DNA of 64,000 nt from Verticillium longisporum. Its lineage: Eukaryota > Ascomycota > Sordariomycetes > Glomerellales > Plectosphaerellaceae. The stretch covers positions 930,001 through 994,000 of the forward strand of contig JAETXT010000010.1 in the NCBI GenBank assembly GCA_019188255.1, given 5' to 3'. Positions 1-11,994 of this stretch are shown one piece after another; the stretch's first letter is position 1, and every line of letters begins with the position of its first letter. The position numbers were made by a program, and so were the translations under genes. The notes beneath the pieces are model-generated. The model saw only the letters and a program-made list of their open reading frames with translations, was not told where the DNA came from and did not search any database.

Positions 1-693
1 AAGCTGGTCGACGACGACGTGCACAATGTCATGGGGAGCTGTACCTTCTCACCTGTCGTCACTTGTCTCTTTCTGTTTTTGTCTTGTCTGTCTGGACCCT
101 GAGCATCGTGGCCCGTGCGTCACCATCGGCCGACCCTGGCCCGACTTCCGATCATCTGTGGCGCATGCGGCGGATGAGCCACAGGGAGCCACAGAGGCAG
201 GGAACCGTGTCCTGAAGCTGTCACAGGTGCGAGCTGGACATGGCTGGGAGAATCCATCAATTGGCCCCTCTGTTCGAAGCTTGACCAGCAATCAGCTTCA
301 TTTCTATCCGTTTGTCCAATACCCAGCATCAGTACGTCTAGGGCTTCTCCAGCTCTATCATCACTCAAATACCCCCATCTCCGATCCTTGACCCCATTGA
401 GCTGCTCTGTTCGTCATACCCGTCACAGCTTGAAAGGTTGCCAACTGTCCTCAAGGCTGAGCCGCAGGGCCGACTGACTTGGCGCGGCTTCGACCCTCCG
501 TTCCTCTCAGAGAATCTCTTCCAGGCTTGTAGCCTTTTTTTCTCTCGATCTCGTTACTTTTTTTTTCGTTCCCCTTTGGTTCAACTCACGATCAATTGAC
601 ACCGGCGTGTGTGTTTGATCACCAGACGACTCGACCGCCACGAGACCACGAAGACACGAATCTCCTCCTCCTCCTCCTCCTCCTCCTTTCACG
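1..693. other. Intergenic / 5' leader of the lectin gene
   Basis: No supportable gene. Open frames here are short and lack family resemblance. From about 520 the sequence becomes pyrimidine-rich, ending in a (TCC)n run at about 661-688 immediately before the lectin ATG. This is a typical filamentous-fungal promoter and 5'UTR signature. Confidence 0.6.
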
Positions 694-2194
694 ATGCGCA
701 TCTCTCAAGCCTCGCTGGGCGCGGCCCTCACCATGGCCCTGGGCACCAGCCTGACACAGGCCCAGTACCTGATCAATGAGCTCAGCCTGGGCTACACCGG
801 AACGTACGTTGTGCTCCTCGCTTTCCCCCATGGGCCTTCCTCGCTGACTTGATCACTGGCGCATGCAGCATGGGCAAGGACGGCGTCATCCCCAACTTTG
901 CCCTCGTCGGCAGCCCGCAGACCCCCGAGGTGCTGTCGAACAAGATCATCCTGACGCCTGTGGCGCCGGGCAACCAGCGCGCGTCGGTGTGGTCCAGCAA
1001 CAAGCTGATGCACTCGACGTGGATCGCCGACGTCGACTTTCGCGCCAACGGGCCCGACCGCGGCGGCGGCAACCTCAACATCTGGCTGACGTCGGGCGGC
1101 AGCAACGACGTCGGCCTCCACAGCGCCTACACGGTCGGGCGCTTCGACGGCCTCGTCCTCGTCGTCGACACGTACGGCGGCTCGGGCGGCATGATCCGCG
1201 GCTTCCTCAACGACCGCACCACCGACTTTGGCGCCCAGGGCGACATTGCCGGGCTCGCCTTTGGCCACTGCCAGTACGCCTACCGCAACCTCGGCCGCCC
1301 GAGCCAGATCAAGATGCGGCAGACGGCCGACAAGTTCTCCGTCGAGGTCGACGGCACCCCTGCTTCGCCACCGACAAGGTCAAGGTGCCGCTGGGCTACC
1401 AGTTCGGCATCACGGCCGCCAGCGCCGACAACCCCGACTCGTTTGAGCTGTTCAAGCTCGTCGTCATGTCCGAGAGCCTCCACCCCGAGGCCAGCTACAC
1501 CCAGCAGGGCGAGGCCGGGGCCAACCAGGGCTCCGTCGGCAACGAGGCCGCCCAGAAGGAGAAGGCCAAGCAGCAGCAGCAGCAGCAGCAGCAGGAGCGG
1601 CAGCAGAAGAAGAGGGACAACGCGGGCAGCGGCGGCGGCGGCGGCTGGTTCAGCAAGGACACGAGCAAGAACACGCCGCTCGGCGACGGCGGCAGCAGCG
1701 GCAGCGACGAGGACCCGTTCGACATCAAGGACCAGTCGGCGGAGACGTTCACGTCGTCGGCCGAGCAGTTTGCCGACCTGCACAACCGGCTGCAGAGCCT
1801 GACGCACCACATCAGCAACGTCTTCCGCACCGTGTCCAAGCACGCGCGGTCGGGCGAGCAGTCGCGGGCCGAGGTGTCGCGGCTCATCGACACGGTGCGC
1901 CTCGACGTGGTGCCGCGCCTCGATCACGTGCGCACGCTCGAGGCCAAGGTCGCCGAGCTCGAGCGCGAGATCAAGGCCCTGCGCGGCGACGTCGGCCAGC
2001 AGGTCAAGAGCAGCGAGCGCGCCATCAAGGGCGTGCTCGAGGGCCACCACCGCTCCCCCAGCGGCACCATCGCCGACGCCGTCCCCGGCCACGGCAAGCT
2101 CATCGCCGTCATTGTCGGCTCCCAGCTGGTCGCTGCCGTCGGGTACTACCTCTACAAGAGGCGGCGCGCGAGCATGCCGAAGAAGTACCTCTGA
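694..2194 (+). CDS. EMP47: L-type lectin cargo receptor, Emp46/Emp47 (ERGIC-53) type
   Basis: Type I membrane lectin that cycles between ER and Golgi and helps export glycoproteins. Exons are 694-803 and 869-2194, with the intron at 804-868 (GTACGT donor, CTGAC branch). The product is about 478 residues: an N-terminal signal peptide ending near LTQA, a luminal L-type lectin domain (roughly 25-240, containing NIWLTSG and the ITAASADNPDSFE block), a Q-rich linker, a coiled-coil stalk, one C-terminal membrane helix and a terminal KKYL. KKYL fits the KKXX ER-retrieval signal. The frame breaks at the CCCC run 1357-1360; one extra C restores a family-like CFATDK segment. The start is the only ATG giving a signal peptide followed by the lectin domain. 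Family assignment is strong; whether Emp46 or Emp47 is the nearer relative cannot be decided here. Confidence 0.88.
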
Positions 2195-2372
2195 GCGCGT
2201 CGCCTCGTTGGCGATCGGGGTTTGGGGGGGAGGGGGGGGGAGGGAGCGGACAGGGAGCGTGGGAGGAGGCCTTATTTTTAGCATACAAGCATATTCTGGT
2301 TTTTCTCAACGACTGTCTTGATTTGGTGATGCGTCCTTTCTTGTTTGGTACGATCGCCTGTACAGTATAGGG

Positions 2373-2620
2373 GTATGTACATATCGAAAGAGTCCAAAGC
2401 TCACAAGTACACAATAAAATTGAAGCGCCAAAAAAAACCGTGAACAAATAGGAGCCTGTACATATCGAAAGAGTCTAGACCTCACAAGCACACAATAATA
2501 TTGAAGCGCCAAAAATCATCGTGTGAATAAATAGGCCAAGTACACATCGAAAGAGTCCAAAACTCACAAGCACATGATGTGATTAAAGAGCCCAAACCAT
2601 CGTGTCAACACATACCAAGA
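2373..2620. repeat. Three-copy tandem repeat, unit about 82 bp
   Basis: Three consecutive diverged copies start near 2375, 2457 and 2539. Each opens with a TACATATCGAAAGAGTC-like block, followed by CTCACAAGCACA and a GAAGCGCCAAAA-like A-rich part. They lie just downstream of the lectin stop codon, in the space before the prolidase remnant. No coding content. Confidence 0.85.
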
Positions 2621-2705
2621 ACCCAGAAGGCATCCCATCATCTCTCCACACCGCCCAGGCTGCCCAGACAACGCCATCTATGCCTCCAACCCACATGTCC
2701 CGTCG

Positions 2706-2982
2706 TCACGGCGCCTCCCCCCGGATGATCCGCAGCATGTCCTCGCCCTTGGGCGCGTCAGTCAAGTTCTCGTGCCCGTCGTGCGTCACGAGGATGCAGT
2801 CCTCGATGCGCACGCCGCCGACGGGGTAGTACCTCGCCAGCACGTCGCGGTCGATGAAGGCGCGGTGCCTGTCCTCGCGGAGGAAGTAGCCCTCGATGTA
2901 GTCCTTGTTGAAGTAGAGGCCCGGCTCGACCGTGACGACCATGCCCGGCCGGAGCGTCTGCTTGCCGCGGTACGGCGGTCCC

Positions 2983-3023
<41 letters not shown>

Positions 3024-3196
3024 GGCCGCCGCGAGGCCGACGAGGCCGACGAGCGTCTCGGCCGAGACGCCCTCCCTCTTGGCGCGCGGCTCTCGTGCGC
3101 CGGCGGCGAGGAGCAGCCTGTCGCGGCCCGTGACGTCGTGCGTCTCGAGGCCAATGTGGTGGCCGAGCCCGTGCGGGAAAAAGGCGGTATCATGAC
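2706..3196 (-). pseudogene. 5'-truncated M24B metallopeptidase (Xaa-Pro dipeptidase) remnant
   Basis: The open frame encodes only the C-terminal third of a prolidase-type M24 peptidase: [14 protein letters not shown] (metal-ligand His), VTVEPGLYF (Glu) and GGVRIED (Glu), ending at TGA 2706. The family normally runs about 450 residues; the N-terminal domain and the two Asp metal ligands are absent. The ~650 bp upstream, up to the next gene, hold only AGGC and CT repeats, with no candidate exons. A 13-residue poly-threonine run, from a hexanucleotide expansion at about 2984-3030, interrupts the domain. I infer a gene remnant that cannot be catalytically complete. An exon lost through mis-assembly is an alternative. 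Confidence 0.75.
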
Positions 3197-3313
3197 ATGA
3201 CATGGGGCACACGGTCCGAGAATGCTCCCACGCGAGGTGCCCGGCCGCTGTCGGTGCCACGTCCGCGGACTCGTCACATTCACGTTATTTCCGAGACAGA
3301 AGGGGAGTGAAAA

Positions 3314-3314
3314 A

Positions 3315-3362
<48 letters not shown>

Positions 3363-3363
3363 A
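3314..3363. repeat. (AGGC)n microsatellite
   Basis: About 11-12 perfect tandem copies of the tetranucleotide AGGC. It lies exactly where the missing 5' part of the prolidase remnant would be expected. Confidence 0.95.
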
Positions 3364-3724
3364 GAGCCAGAGAGAGACGAAAGGGTTCAGCCTCCGTAGA
3401 GACATCTAAATTACCTCCCCAGATACCTTTGTACAAAATCGCCCAAGTCGTTATACGTGTGTGTGCGTGTAAAGCCAAAAATCCGTCGCGCCTTTCTCCT
3501 GCCCTCTCCCGTCTTTCCTCTCTGTCCCTCACCACCCAATACCCCCTTCAGATCGTCTCCTCCCCATGAGAATCCACCCCCCGAACTGGGCGTGGCAGCG
3601 CTGAGCTTCTCGAGCTCGCTGAATGTAGAAAACCGCGCGCGCGCGCGCCCCGGGCCGCCGCTGACGCTCGCTCATTAAACAAGATAAAATCATCGCTGGG
3701 CTCGTCCGTCTGTCGGGACTGTTC

Positions 3725-3818
3725 CCTTTGCGGCCTCCCTCTTGCTCCTCTCTTGTGCTCCTCTCTCTTGCTCCTCTCTCTTGCTCCTCTCTCTTGCTCC
3801 TCTCTCTTGCTCCTACTC
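3725..3818. repeat. CTCTCTTGCTCCT minisatellite
   Basis: About five head-to-tail copies of a 14-15 bp pyrimidine unit (CTCTCTCTTGCTCCT) in the 3' flank of the transcription-factor gene, which ends at 3860. Confidence 0.9.
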
Positions 3819-3859
3819 CGTACTCGTGCTTTCTGTCTGCCCCGGGGTCCGTCCCTGTT

Positions 3860-6800
3860 CTAGAGACCTTGGAAACCCCCGCGCGCAAACATGCTGCCCC
3901 AGTTCCCTTGGTATCCTGAATCTGCCATCATTCGCTCCATGTGTCTATTGTCGACAGGCCGTTGCATCTGGGCTGCGCGCCGCGCTTGCTCCAGTCGTGA
4001 TGCGTCGTTGTGCATCCCAAGCAGGTTGGAATTTTGGTACATGTTGGCCAGGTCCAGCCCTGGCTGTACTTGCTGTTGTGTTTGATGTTGCTGGTGCTGC
4101 TGTTGCTGCTGGTGCTGCTGCTGCTGCATGTAGTAAGAGGGGCCCTGCCCCAGAAAATGGTGCGGATCCATGTCGTCAAACGCCCCGGGCATCGTGAACT
4201 GCGATGCATCCAGCGGCGCGCTAATGTTGGCCGCCGTGGCGCCTGCGCCCGACACCGAGCCGGGCTGGAAACCAAGCTCCATCATCGGCTGCTTCGGGTA
4301 CGCGAAAGGGTCCTCCGAAGGAAACATGAGCGAGTCGAGCTTGTGGATCGATGTGCTGCTGCCGTTGCCCAGTGTCGGCGGCGGAGGATACCCTTGCGTC
4401 CGCGCGTGCGAGCTCGTGCCTGTGCTCGTCGACTCCGGGCTCGTGCGCGGGTTCATGTCCATCGCCAGCATCTCCTGCATGTTGGCCGGGAAGGCCGAGT
4501 CTCGGTACGAGCCGTCCGACAAGCCACTGTCGAAAGAGCTCCTGACCGGCGCTGCGCCCATGCGCCCGTTGACCAGCGCCGTGCTGGGCGGCCTCGAGAG
4601 TTCTTCTGATCGGCGCGGCCCGAGGGACGGATGAAGGCCCGGATGCCCGCCATGAATGGGTCCCAGCCCAGGTCTTGGCCCAGGTGCCGATCGTTTCTTG
4701 GACGGTATCGGGTGGGCCGTGGTTTGCTGGAGCCTCTCGGGCAATTGTTCAAACAAGATCTGCCAGGATCAGTGGCTGTCAAATGATGACAAGAGTGGCG
4801 AAAATGCGACTTACATCCAGTGCGGCAGTCACCCGCTCGGCCGCTTGGCTCTTTGATTTGAGCGCTTCGAGCATGTCACGGCCAGCCTTGGCATCTCCCA
4901 AAACCTCGCCCGAACCGGGCTTTTCGGGATTCTCAACCGCGTAAAACACGAGAGAAAGAACCGCGAAGAATTCGGTGTACAGCATGAACCAGTAAGGCCC
5001 TGCGAGAACGCCCTGCTTGCGGATCTCGATGCCAATGTGCACAATGATGCGGGTCACGCTGATGGCGGCGGCAGCGCACGCGTAGGAAAGCTCGTCCACG
5101 TTCTTGCCCAGACTCAGGCGAGGCGATACGTAGTGGAGGAACGGTCGGTACAGGACGAGTTGAACATGGGCATAGGCAAACCGTAGAAGGTGTCGCACGC
5201 TGGACACAGTTAGCGGAAGGTCCAGTGGCAGAATGTAACGGAAGTTTACACGTACCGAATCACTTCGATGGGTCCGTCAGAGCTGGGTCGCCACTGAGGC
5301 GGCAGCTCCGCGTACCACTCCTGAAGCTCGCCCTCGATCTTCTTGATGCTGGAGTAGCTGATGTGGTATGTGGTGCCGAGCTTGTCGCCCTTCATCACGC
5401 TCTGCCCAAGTCCCTTCAAGGGATACACGTGCTTGATGATTTTGGCGAGGATCTCCATGAGTTTCGTGTGTGCGTTGAATGCCTCGAAGAAGCTGGCGGT
5501 GCCCGGAGGTGGCTGGATGATGCCTTCGTTGGTGATGTACTCGTCGTCTACCTCTGTGGGGTACGTCTGGTCCATGTCTTCGGGGTTGTGCAAGAGCGGG
5601 AAGCCCAGCATCGCAGACACGTAAATATCCATCTGACGAACAACAAAAACACGCGGCGGCGGACCTCCTGCTCGATCACGCCAATCTGTGCATGTTGGAG
5701 ATGGCGGTGCAGACCCATGCGCACGGCGGATCGCAGCGCAATGCCGACAAAGGCGTAGCATCCGCTGAGGTTGGATGTTGCTTGCAGAAAGAGAATCATG
5801 AACAGGAGTGCCTGTAATGACGTGAGGTCCCGACACTCGGTGATATCTTGCAGTAGTCGTCTCGCGTGGTCGTAATACTTGACGCTTTGGCAACGTTAGT
5901 GAGCAGTTCCAATGCATCAACGGCAGGCAGGCTTACCCTTGATTCATAGCCTCCTGATATGTCACGGAGGCCGAGCTGTCGTCCAGGTTATTGTACATGC
6001 AGCCGAGTGCCATGGCAGCATACAAAAGACCGAGGTACCTTTGCTCTTCTTGTGTGTAGCTTTCGTGTGGTTTGTCGTAAATGTTATCAAACATGTCCCA
6101 GAATGTCGGCGCGTGGACGATTCGAATGAGACACGTTCCGCAGCTTAATGAGTAGTAGCAAAGCTTGCGGGCGAACTCTTTTGGAGGCAATTCAGACCCG
6201 TGGGCGAGCGTCAAATCTTGTGGCGAGCTGCCGGCTGACGCCGGGGAGTCCAGTTTCGTCAGACCATACGGCCGTTCCTTCCGTGGGAGGAACGGCGCTT
6301 TGTGGCAGGGCCCATGAGGCCCTGGAAGTTCTCATTCATTCGTCGCAGAAAGACAGCGCCAGAGGACACGCCGTGGAAGTCCCAGCCGCCGCGATCGTCC
6401 ATGTCCAATTGACCTATGGACTCAATCATGGACAAGAGCTGGGCATCTTCCCTATCACCAGGGCCCATGTGGTCCTGTCTCATCTTTGCTTGACTGCGTG
6501 CGAGTTCTCGGCTTCGGAACTCTTGCTGCACGGTTGGGTCGAGGTTCGGGTCGCTGAGGTCGACATCGGGCATAAACTTGTGCAGCAGAGCTTCGGCTCG
6601 CTGCAGACGGCTTTCCAGCGCTTCGATGTACTGTGGTGCTGGGTTCCTACGACGGTTCGAAGGCTTATCATATGTGCATTCTGAGGGGGGTGTGGTTAGT
6701 TGGGCGGGCGCCGTTGCGCCGCAAATCATGATACAAAGGTTCGGGGCAAGAGAGAAACTTACCGTAGCTGTAGACCGAACAGTGTGTGCATGGTTGCTTG

Positions 6801-7017
6801 CCGTCGCACTTGATCTTTTTGCGCCGGCACTCGTCGCACGCTCTTGTGACACGGCGGCGCTTCTGCACGGGGACCGAGGCCGGGTCGCCAGATTCATTCT
6901 TGACGTGGTCCTCAAATTCATCGGATACTGAGTGGGCGCTGCCAGTCGGGAGTGCGTCTGCTGCTTTACAGAGAAGCCAGCAGCGGGCGATGTGACATGC
7001 GAGTCGTCGTCCGACAT
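3860..7017 (-). CDS. Zn2Cys6 fungal-specific transcription factor
   Basis: Nuclear DNA-binding regulator, about 971 residues after correction of three one-base breaks. Exons on the minus strand are 7017-6763, 6680-5937, 5884-5256, 5199-4815 and 4759-3860, all with GT-AG introns. The binuclear cluster is C61-x2-C64-x6-C71-x5-C77-x2-C80-x6-C87, and its last Cys is encoded in exon 2. It is followed by a basic linker and a short dimerisation coil (IEALESRLQRAEALL). The fungal middle-homology region spans roughly 230-560 (CLIRIVHAPTFWDMFD, QMDIYVSAMLGFPLL). The C-terminus is Q/H- and S-rich. Breaks lie in runs 6965-6967, 6299-6301 and 5645-5649; adding one base to each makes the spliced length divisible by three. 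The cluster recalls Asg1-type regulators from memory, but targets cannot be inferred. Confidence 0.88.
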
Positions 7018-10000
7018 GTCGAGATTGGTGGCCAAGTCGAAGACGGTGGTGCTACTCGTTGTTCCCGTGGAGGATCGTGAAGGGGGGCATAAACTCAGGA
7101 TCAGGGCTGACCATGGCGTGTTGTCACAGGAATGGTGTGCTCTGGAGGGTGTGGTGTGCAGCTTTCGCAAGTGGGAGCAACTCAGGAGGGGTGGGTGAGT
7201 TTGTTGGGTATTGTGTGGTTCGTGTAAGTGCAATGCAGTGTAGTTCGATTTGACAACGATGGGGCTTCCAAGGCCGTCGTGTTGTTGATAAAGATGAGTT
7301 GAGACGTGGGAAAGCAAAAGGCGGACAGTCCTGATCCAGTGGCCGGAGGGGAGGAAGATGGACTCGCCCGCCTATATCTCTGAGCACGGAGGTGGGAAGG
7401 AAGAGCAGCAAGAGGGCAGACGAGGTTCAAAGTGTTGCACGACCAGGAAGACCAGAGTAGAGCAGAAGGGCCAGGGAGGGACCTTTGCCCCTCGAAACGA
7501 GAGTGGCCCCGGTTTATGGCCGGTGGACCAGGGTGGGTAGCATGCAAGTACTGAGTACTGCACAGTGGGAGCGACCAGCAAAGACGGTGACCGACAGTGA
7601 CGGAGACGGGACGAGGGGAGGTGTACATGGTAGAGAGAGGGGGTGGGTGGTAGGGCATTTCGGCGGCACAGGCACTGGGGCCGAGTCGCGCACAGGAAGC
7701 AAAGAAAGACGCGAGCTCGATTGACGATTACGTAGCGGCTCTTGTTACAGGTGGATAGATTGAGACAACGTTTAGGGTGGGCAGCGTCAGTTACGTCTTC
7801 CGTTCACTAGCAGGGAACGGCGGGCATGGGATGAAGACAAATCCATCCAAGCCCGCCTCAGCGACGGAAGGGTCAGTACCCATGCTTGCCATGTACCTAC
7901 AAGCCGAAGGGAAAAAAGAAAGTAGGACAAACGAGCGCAGAAGTGGAGGCAGGGGAAGGGTGCCTCTGTAGATTTTTGTAGGAGCTAACGAGGTAAGCGT
8001 TAGCGAGTCGCGGCAAAGAGGGACACCGTCATGCTGGTGGAGGACAGAGGCTGCTGCTGTCTGGCGCGTCTGAATGGCCGGCCCTGTACCATGACGGTAC
8101 GAATTGACAGAATACCGGTAGCGCGGTCAGGCTGGATACGATCCGTCGGCGGCGGTGGAAGGGGGTGGGAAGGGAAGGGGGGTGTGTGTGTGTGCGCGAG
8201 AGAGAGAGTGTGTGTGTGAGGCCGTGCTGATGAAAGAGACCATGAGACGGCGAGCGAGAAAGGCGTAGAGAGGGGCGCCCTAAGACGAAATAAGGCGGCA
8301 GGGCATGGGACCAGGGGTGGGTTGAGGACCACCGGAGCCGAAGTGGATAGCGCTGGTGCTGTCGCTGGGAAGCCTAGGTATTCATTTCTCAGCATCCATC
8401 CCATCCATCCAATCCATCCCTCATCGTCCCTCTGGCGCCGTCGGTCTCGAGTGCAGACCGACCGACCATCCCCGGGAGCCCCAGCAGGAGTTCCACTGCA
8501 TGGGAGCATGCACGCCTGGCTGGCGCTGTTGCTGGCGCTGTTGCTGGTGCTGGGCGCCGCAACGGCCTGCAGTCTGTCGCTGCTTGTCTTGCTGGTTCCT
8601 GCTGGCGGCAGGCCGAGGAAGACCAGGGTAGGACGAGGGGGTCTGCAATTGTCGGTGGAGGAGCCAGGGAGGCGGGAAATCGCAAATGTGTGCCAGTGGG
8701 GTTTGCTTGTGTTCAGTTCACAATTGGTACCGTGAGGACGCACTCTGTTGACGAAACAAGCTTGTCAACGAAAGACCCAAAGAGTAAATCCCGGTCGCTC
8801 CGTGGTGATGCAATCTTCAGTTCGCCAGCCCAATTCGGCTCGATGCGAAGACATGACGGGTTTTTAGGGGGGGCCACCATCTGACTCGGTGCCGACCGGT
8901 CGGTCGCATCAAGCTTGGAAGAGGGTCGTGGGATGTTGGAAACTCTTTGTCAACACCCGAGTAGCGCATCTCCGCCATACCTATTCCTGACTGTGGGCGA
9001 GGCTCGTCTCCGAGGAGCAGCGCAAACCAGCACGCGATGAATGGGCATTTCGTGTTACTCCCCCGCCATGGGCACCCGCGTCTTCCCCAGCGAGCTCCCC
9101 AAAATCGCCCCCCAGTCGGTCAAATGCGAGAGCCGACCTACTATGTAGAGCCGGAAGAGACGACGTGTGAGACGAACCATCGGCGGCGCAAGCGTGACGC
9201 AATAGGCCCCGGTGTGCTGCTGAGGCTACGGGACAAAAGGCTTCTGAGGAGGAAGTGGATAGGATCGCTATGGCTGGCAGCGATGCTATGCCGCAAGCCA
9301 TGTACGCGGTTTCTGTATCCTTTGCTCGTCGAAATGCACGGACCGGACTTCTTTCGGCCTCGGTATCGATGGGAGCCGCCCTATAATGACGGACCAAAAG
9401 CAAGCCGCCGGTGGTAGGGCAATGGGATTTGACATAGATGTGTAAGCGGAGGGTGAGGTGTGAGCACAGATGCGGGCCCCAGAGGTCCAGAGGGAGCTCG
9501 TGACTCGATTTGAGTAAATCGATCTGACGCAAGGCTTTCTTCGATTTGAGTGGCAGAATCAGTGATTGTTGGGTGTCGCTCGATGTCCCCATGCGACAAG
9601 AATGGTGTGCGGACATCTTTCTGCACTGTAATAGCAAGCATGCGCTCTGGCTGCAACACCCCTCCCCTCCTTCCGATGCAGGGTTCTGTGGTCACAGGGA
9701 TGCAAATCCCAGCAGTGTTGACCTGATAGGCAAGCACATTCTGTTGTTCAAAACCCGCCGTCCCAGCAGAGCTCGGAAGCCAAGCAATGACACTGCACTG
9801 CAATCATGAAGAGTACATGTTACGTTAGGTTCTGAGGTGACGAGTCTGCTGCATGTCGCAGTTAACAAGGCGGCATCCTGACTCTAAATTCGCGTTCGCT
9901 CACTGTTGTCAACCCGTGGGCGATGGATCCCACAGCCATATCATGACCAGGGGGAAGTTGCATGTCGTGTTGCCGATGGGGAAATTCATGGGGGAGGGGG

Positions 10001-11994
10001 AAGTAGGGGGGTGGCTTGAATCCTCGTCACCCAGTCATCGAGGGTGCTCTAATTGCCGCGAAGGGCAGCCAGCACTGAGATGCGTCTAGGATGAGGTAGC
10101 TCCGAGGCTCGTTTCCAGACGATGGGTTGCCGTCCACATGCTTGTATTTCCCTTCCGGCGGGGTCCGACCCAAGTCGGAAAAGAACTTTGGTGTTTCTGG
10201 TTGGGCGAAAGGACGCCCGGGGCAAGAGGTCAAGACAGGCTCACAGGGCAGTGTGAGCACGACCACAAAGACCTCCAGGCCAGGCACCAGGGTTCGGCCA
10301 TTTTGGCTTCTGTTCTTCTGCAGGGAAGATCGGGAAGGTCTTGGCAGCCCAATTCTGACGGGTCTTGGCAGCGTGTTCTTGGCACACGTAATTCGTCTGC
10401 CGCCCGATGCCAAGACTTTCACGATCCAACCCCGCCGTTCCTGGTCGGTGCTTTGCCCGTTCAGTCGACTTGGCGGAATATTTTTGATTGATCCAGGGTC
10501 CAACGTGCTTGCAGAGATGGCCGGCCTTCTGGAGAACGGGAAGCTGTCAAGAAGAGGGTGGGCAGAGGCCATCTGGCCTGAAGGAGAGGCGGTGATCTGG
10601 CAATCTGACCACACCCTAGTAGACTCTTCGTTAATTCCGCTAAGTCCTCATGCCAATTGGACACTTGTACCCAAGTACCCAAGTAGGCAGGACGTACCCA
10701 GGTACAAAGCCCCATCGCTCATCGCGCTCGCCCTGATGAACGGGGACCAGGCGCCATGGACAAGGGGGTGGGAGGCGGAACCACTAGCGGCGGCTGATAT
10801 GTGCACAGTGCCTGCCTCATCCCTGACGGTGTGCCTGACTTGCGTCCGTTTGTGCAAGCAACAGAAAAAGCCGCGGGTGGTTGACCAGGGCACAGGGGGG
10901 GAAGGAGGAAGAGGGCAGCAGCAGGGGCGCCCTTGAGCATGATTAGTCCGAGACTGTGACAGCAAAGGCAGGAGCGAGCGGGAGTGGGTGAGGGCGCACA
11001 TCACGCCCAACCGCGTACTGTACTTGCCAGGGCTGTTTGTTTTGCCCACGCGGTCTCCAGCCATCCATCTCCAGAGCCGGTTCGCATTCGCCAAATGCAC
11101 CGTTCGGGACCCAGCACGACATGGACCCAGTAGCCGAGTAGAATTTTGCGCTTCCCATGTGCAGTCTATCGCGACCCGTTGCTTCTAGCGGATGGAGAGA
11201 AAACTGGGACATCAGGCGGGTGGGAGCAAATCGCATCTCATTCTGCTTTCGCACTTTCCCTTTCGGTGCTGCGCACGCCCACTGTCAAGCCGGCTTTTGC
11301 CACTCTTCGGATCCGAGTCGGTCGAGTTCTTTTGTTGCCCACTGACAGGGCTGACTGAGCCCTCTCGCATAGAAGCATGGGCTAGTCGCCAAGCACGACG
11401 CTCCGTTATGCGAATACATGCATCTCAGACTGCGCGTAGAGCACAGACTCCCTTTGTGATAGGTTGCTTCGAAACTGCCTGCACGTTGACCTACCCCGCA
11501 AGAACTGCCTGCCTGACGTTTCCAGCTCACGACCTGAGCAACTGAACGCCCTCAAGCTGAAGGTTTGACGTCGACCTGTACTCTGAGAGACGATTCTTCC
11601 CCACGCATCTATTTCAACTGCGGTACCTAGAGGTGGAGGACACCTACCCACACCCTAGAATCTTGATACACTTTCCTCGCCTTTCCCCCATACGCATACG
11701 AGGCACATCCACTTAAGGTACCTAGGTAAGGTAGGTAGTCACGATTTCGCCTCTCCACGGACTATATCCTACCTAGGCGACACCCGAACATCCTTTCCTG
11801 CCAACAACTCACCTGCAGGCAGACCGGCTCCAGTCACCGACCCTTGCCTGGCTGGCTGTGTCTGAGAAGAAAAAGCCCACTCCCAACCGACGCCAACTTG
11901 TTACTGGATCAATTCAAGCTTGGCTTCGTTGGTTGACAAGCATTTACCCTATCTGGAGCCCCGGAGACCACTGCTTCTTCAGACATCGACCATC
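7018..11994. other. 5-kb divergent intergenic region
   Basis: Lies between the divergent transcription-factor (-) and CSN1 (+) starts. I find no convincing gene. The longest open frames (8981-9637 minus, 10127-10936 plus) show no domain, no family resemblance and no intron logic. Visible elements are a TG/GA-rich run at 8180-8220, a CCAT-rich run at 8394-8420, TACCCAAGTACCC repeats at 10660-10705 and ACCTAGGTA palindromes at 11713-11777. The size suits a long regulatory region for the transcription factor, which is inference. Confidence 0.5.
11713..11777. repeat. TACCTAGGTA palindromic motif cluster
   Basis: TTAAGGTACCTAGGTAAGG, followed by CCTACCTAGGC, about 220-280 bp upstream of the CSN1 ATG. 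It belongs to a motif family that recurs through this window at 25.0, 42.9, 43.4, 59.56, 61.9 and 62.1 kb. Confidence 0.8.

Noticed and set aside
1347..1378. A 32-nt GT...AG segment whose removal would also restore the lectin reading frame
   Set aside because: Far below usable intron length, no branch site, and it would delete the conserved CFATDK part of the lectin domain. A lost C in CCCC explains the frame better.
1280..2284. 334-residue minus-strand frame antisense to the lectin gene
   Set aside because: Leu/Val/Ala-rich shadow reading of the lectin codons with no features of its own.
8981..9637. 218-residue minus-strand open frame
   Set aside because: Ser/Ala/His-rich without motif or splice logic. 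Stop scarcity in GC-rich DNA is enough to explain it.
10127..10936. 269-residue plus-strand open frame
   Set aside because: No domain, signal or family-like segment; overlapping frames of similar quality on the other strand; codon and composition pattern of non-coding GC-rich DNA.
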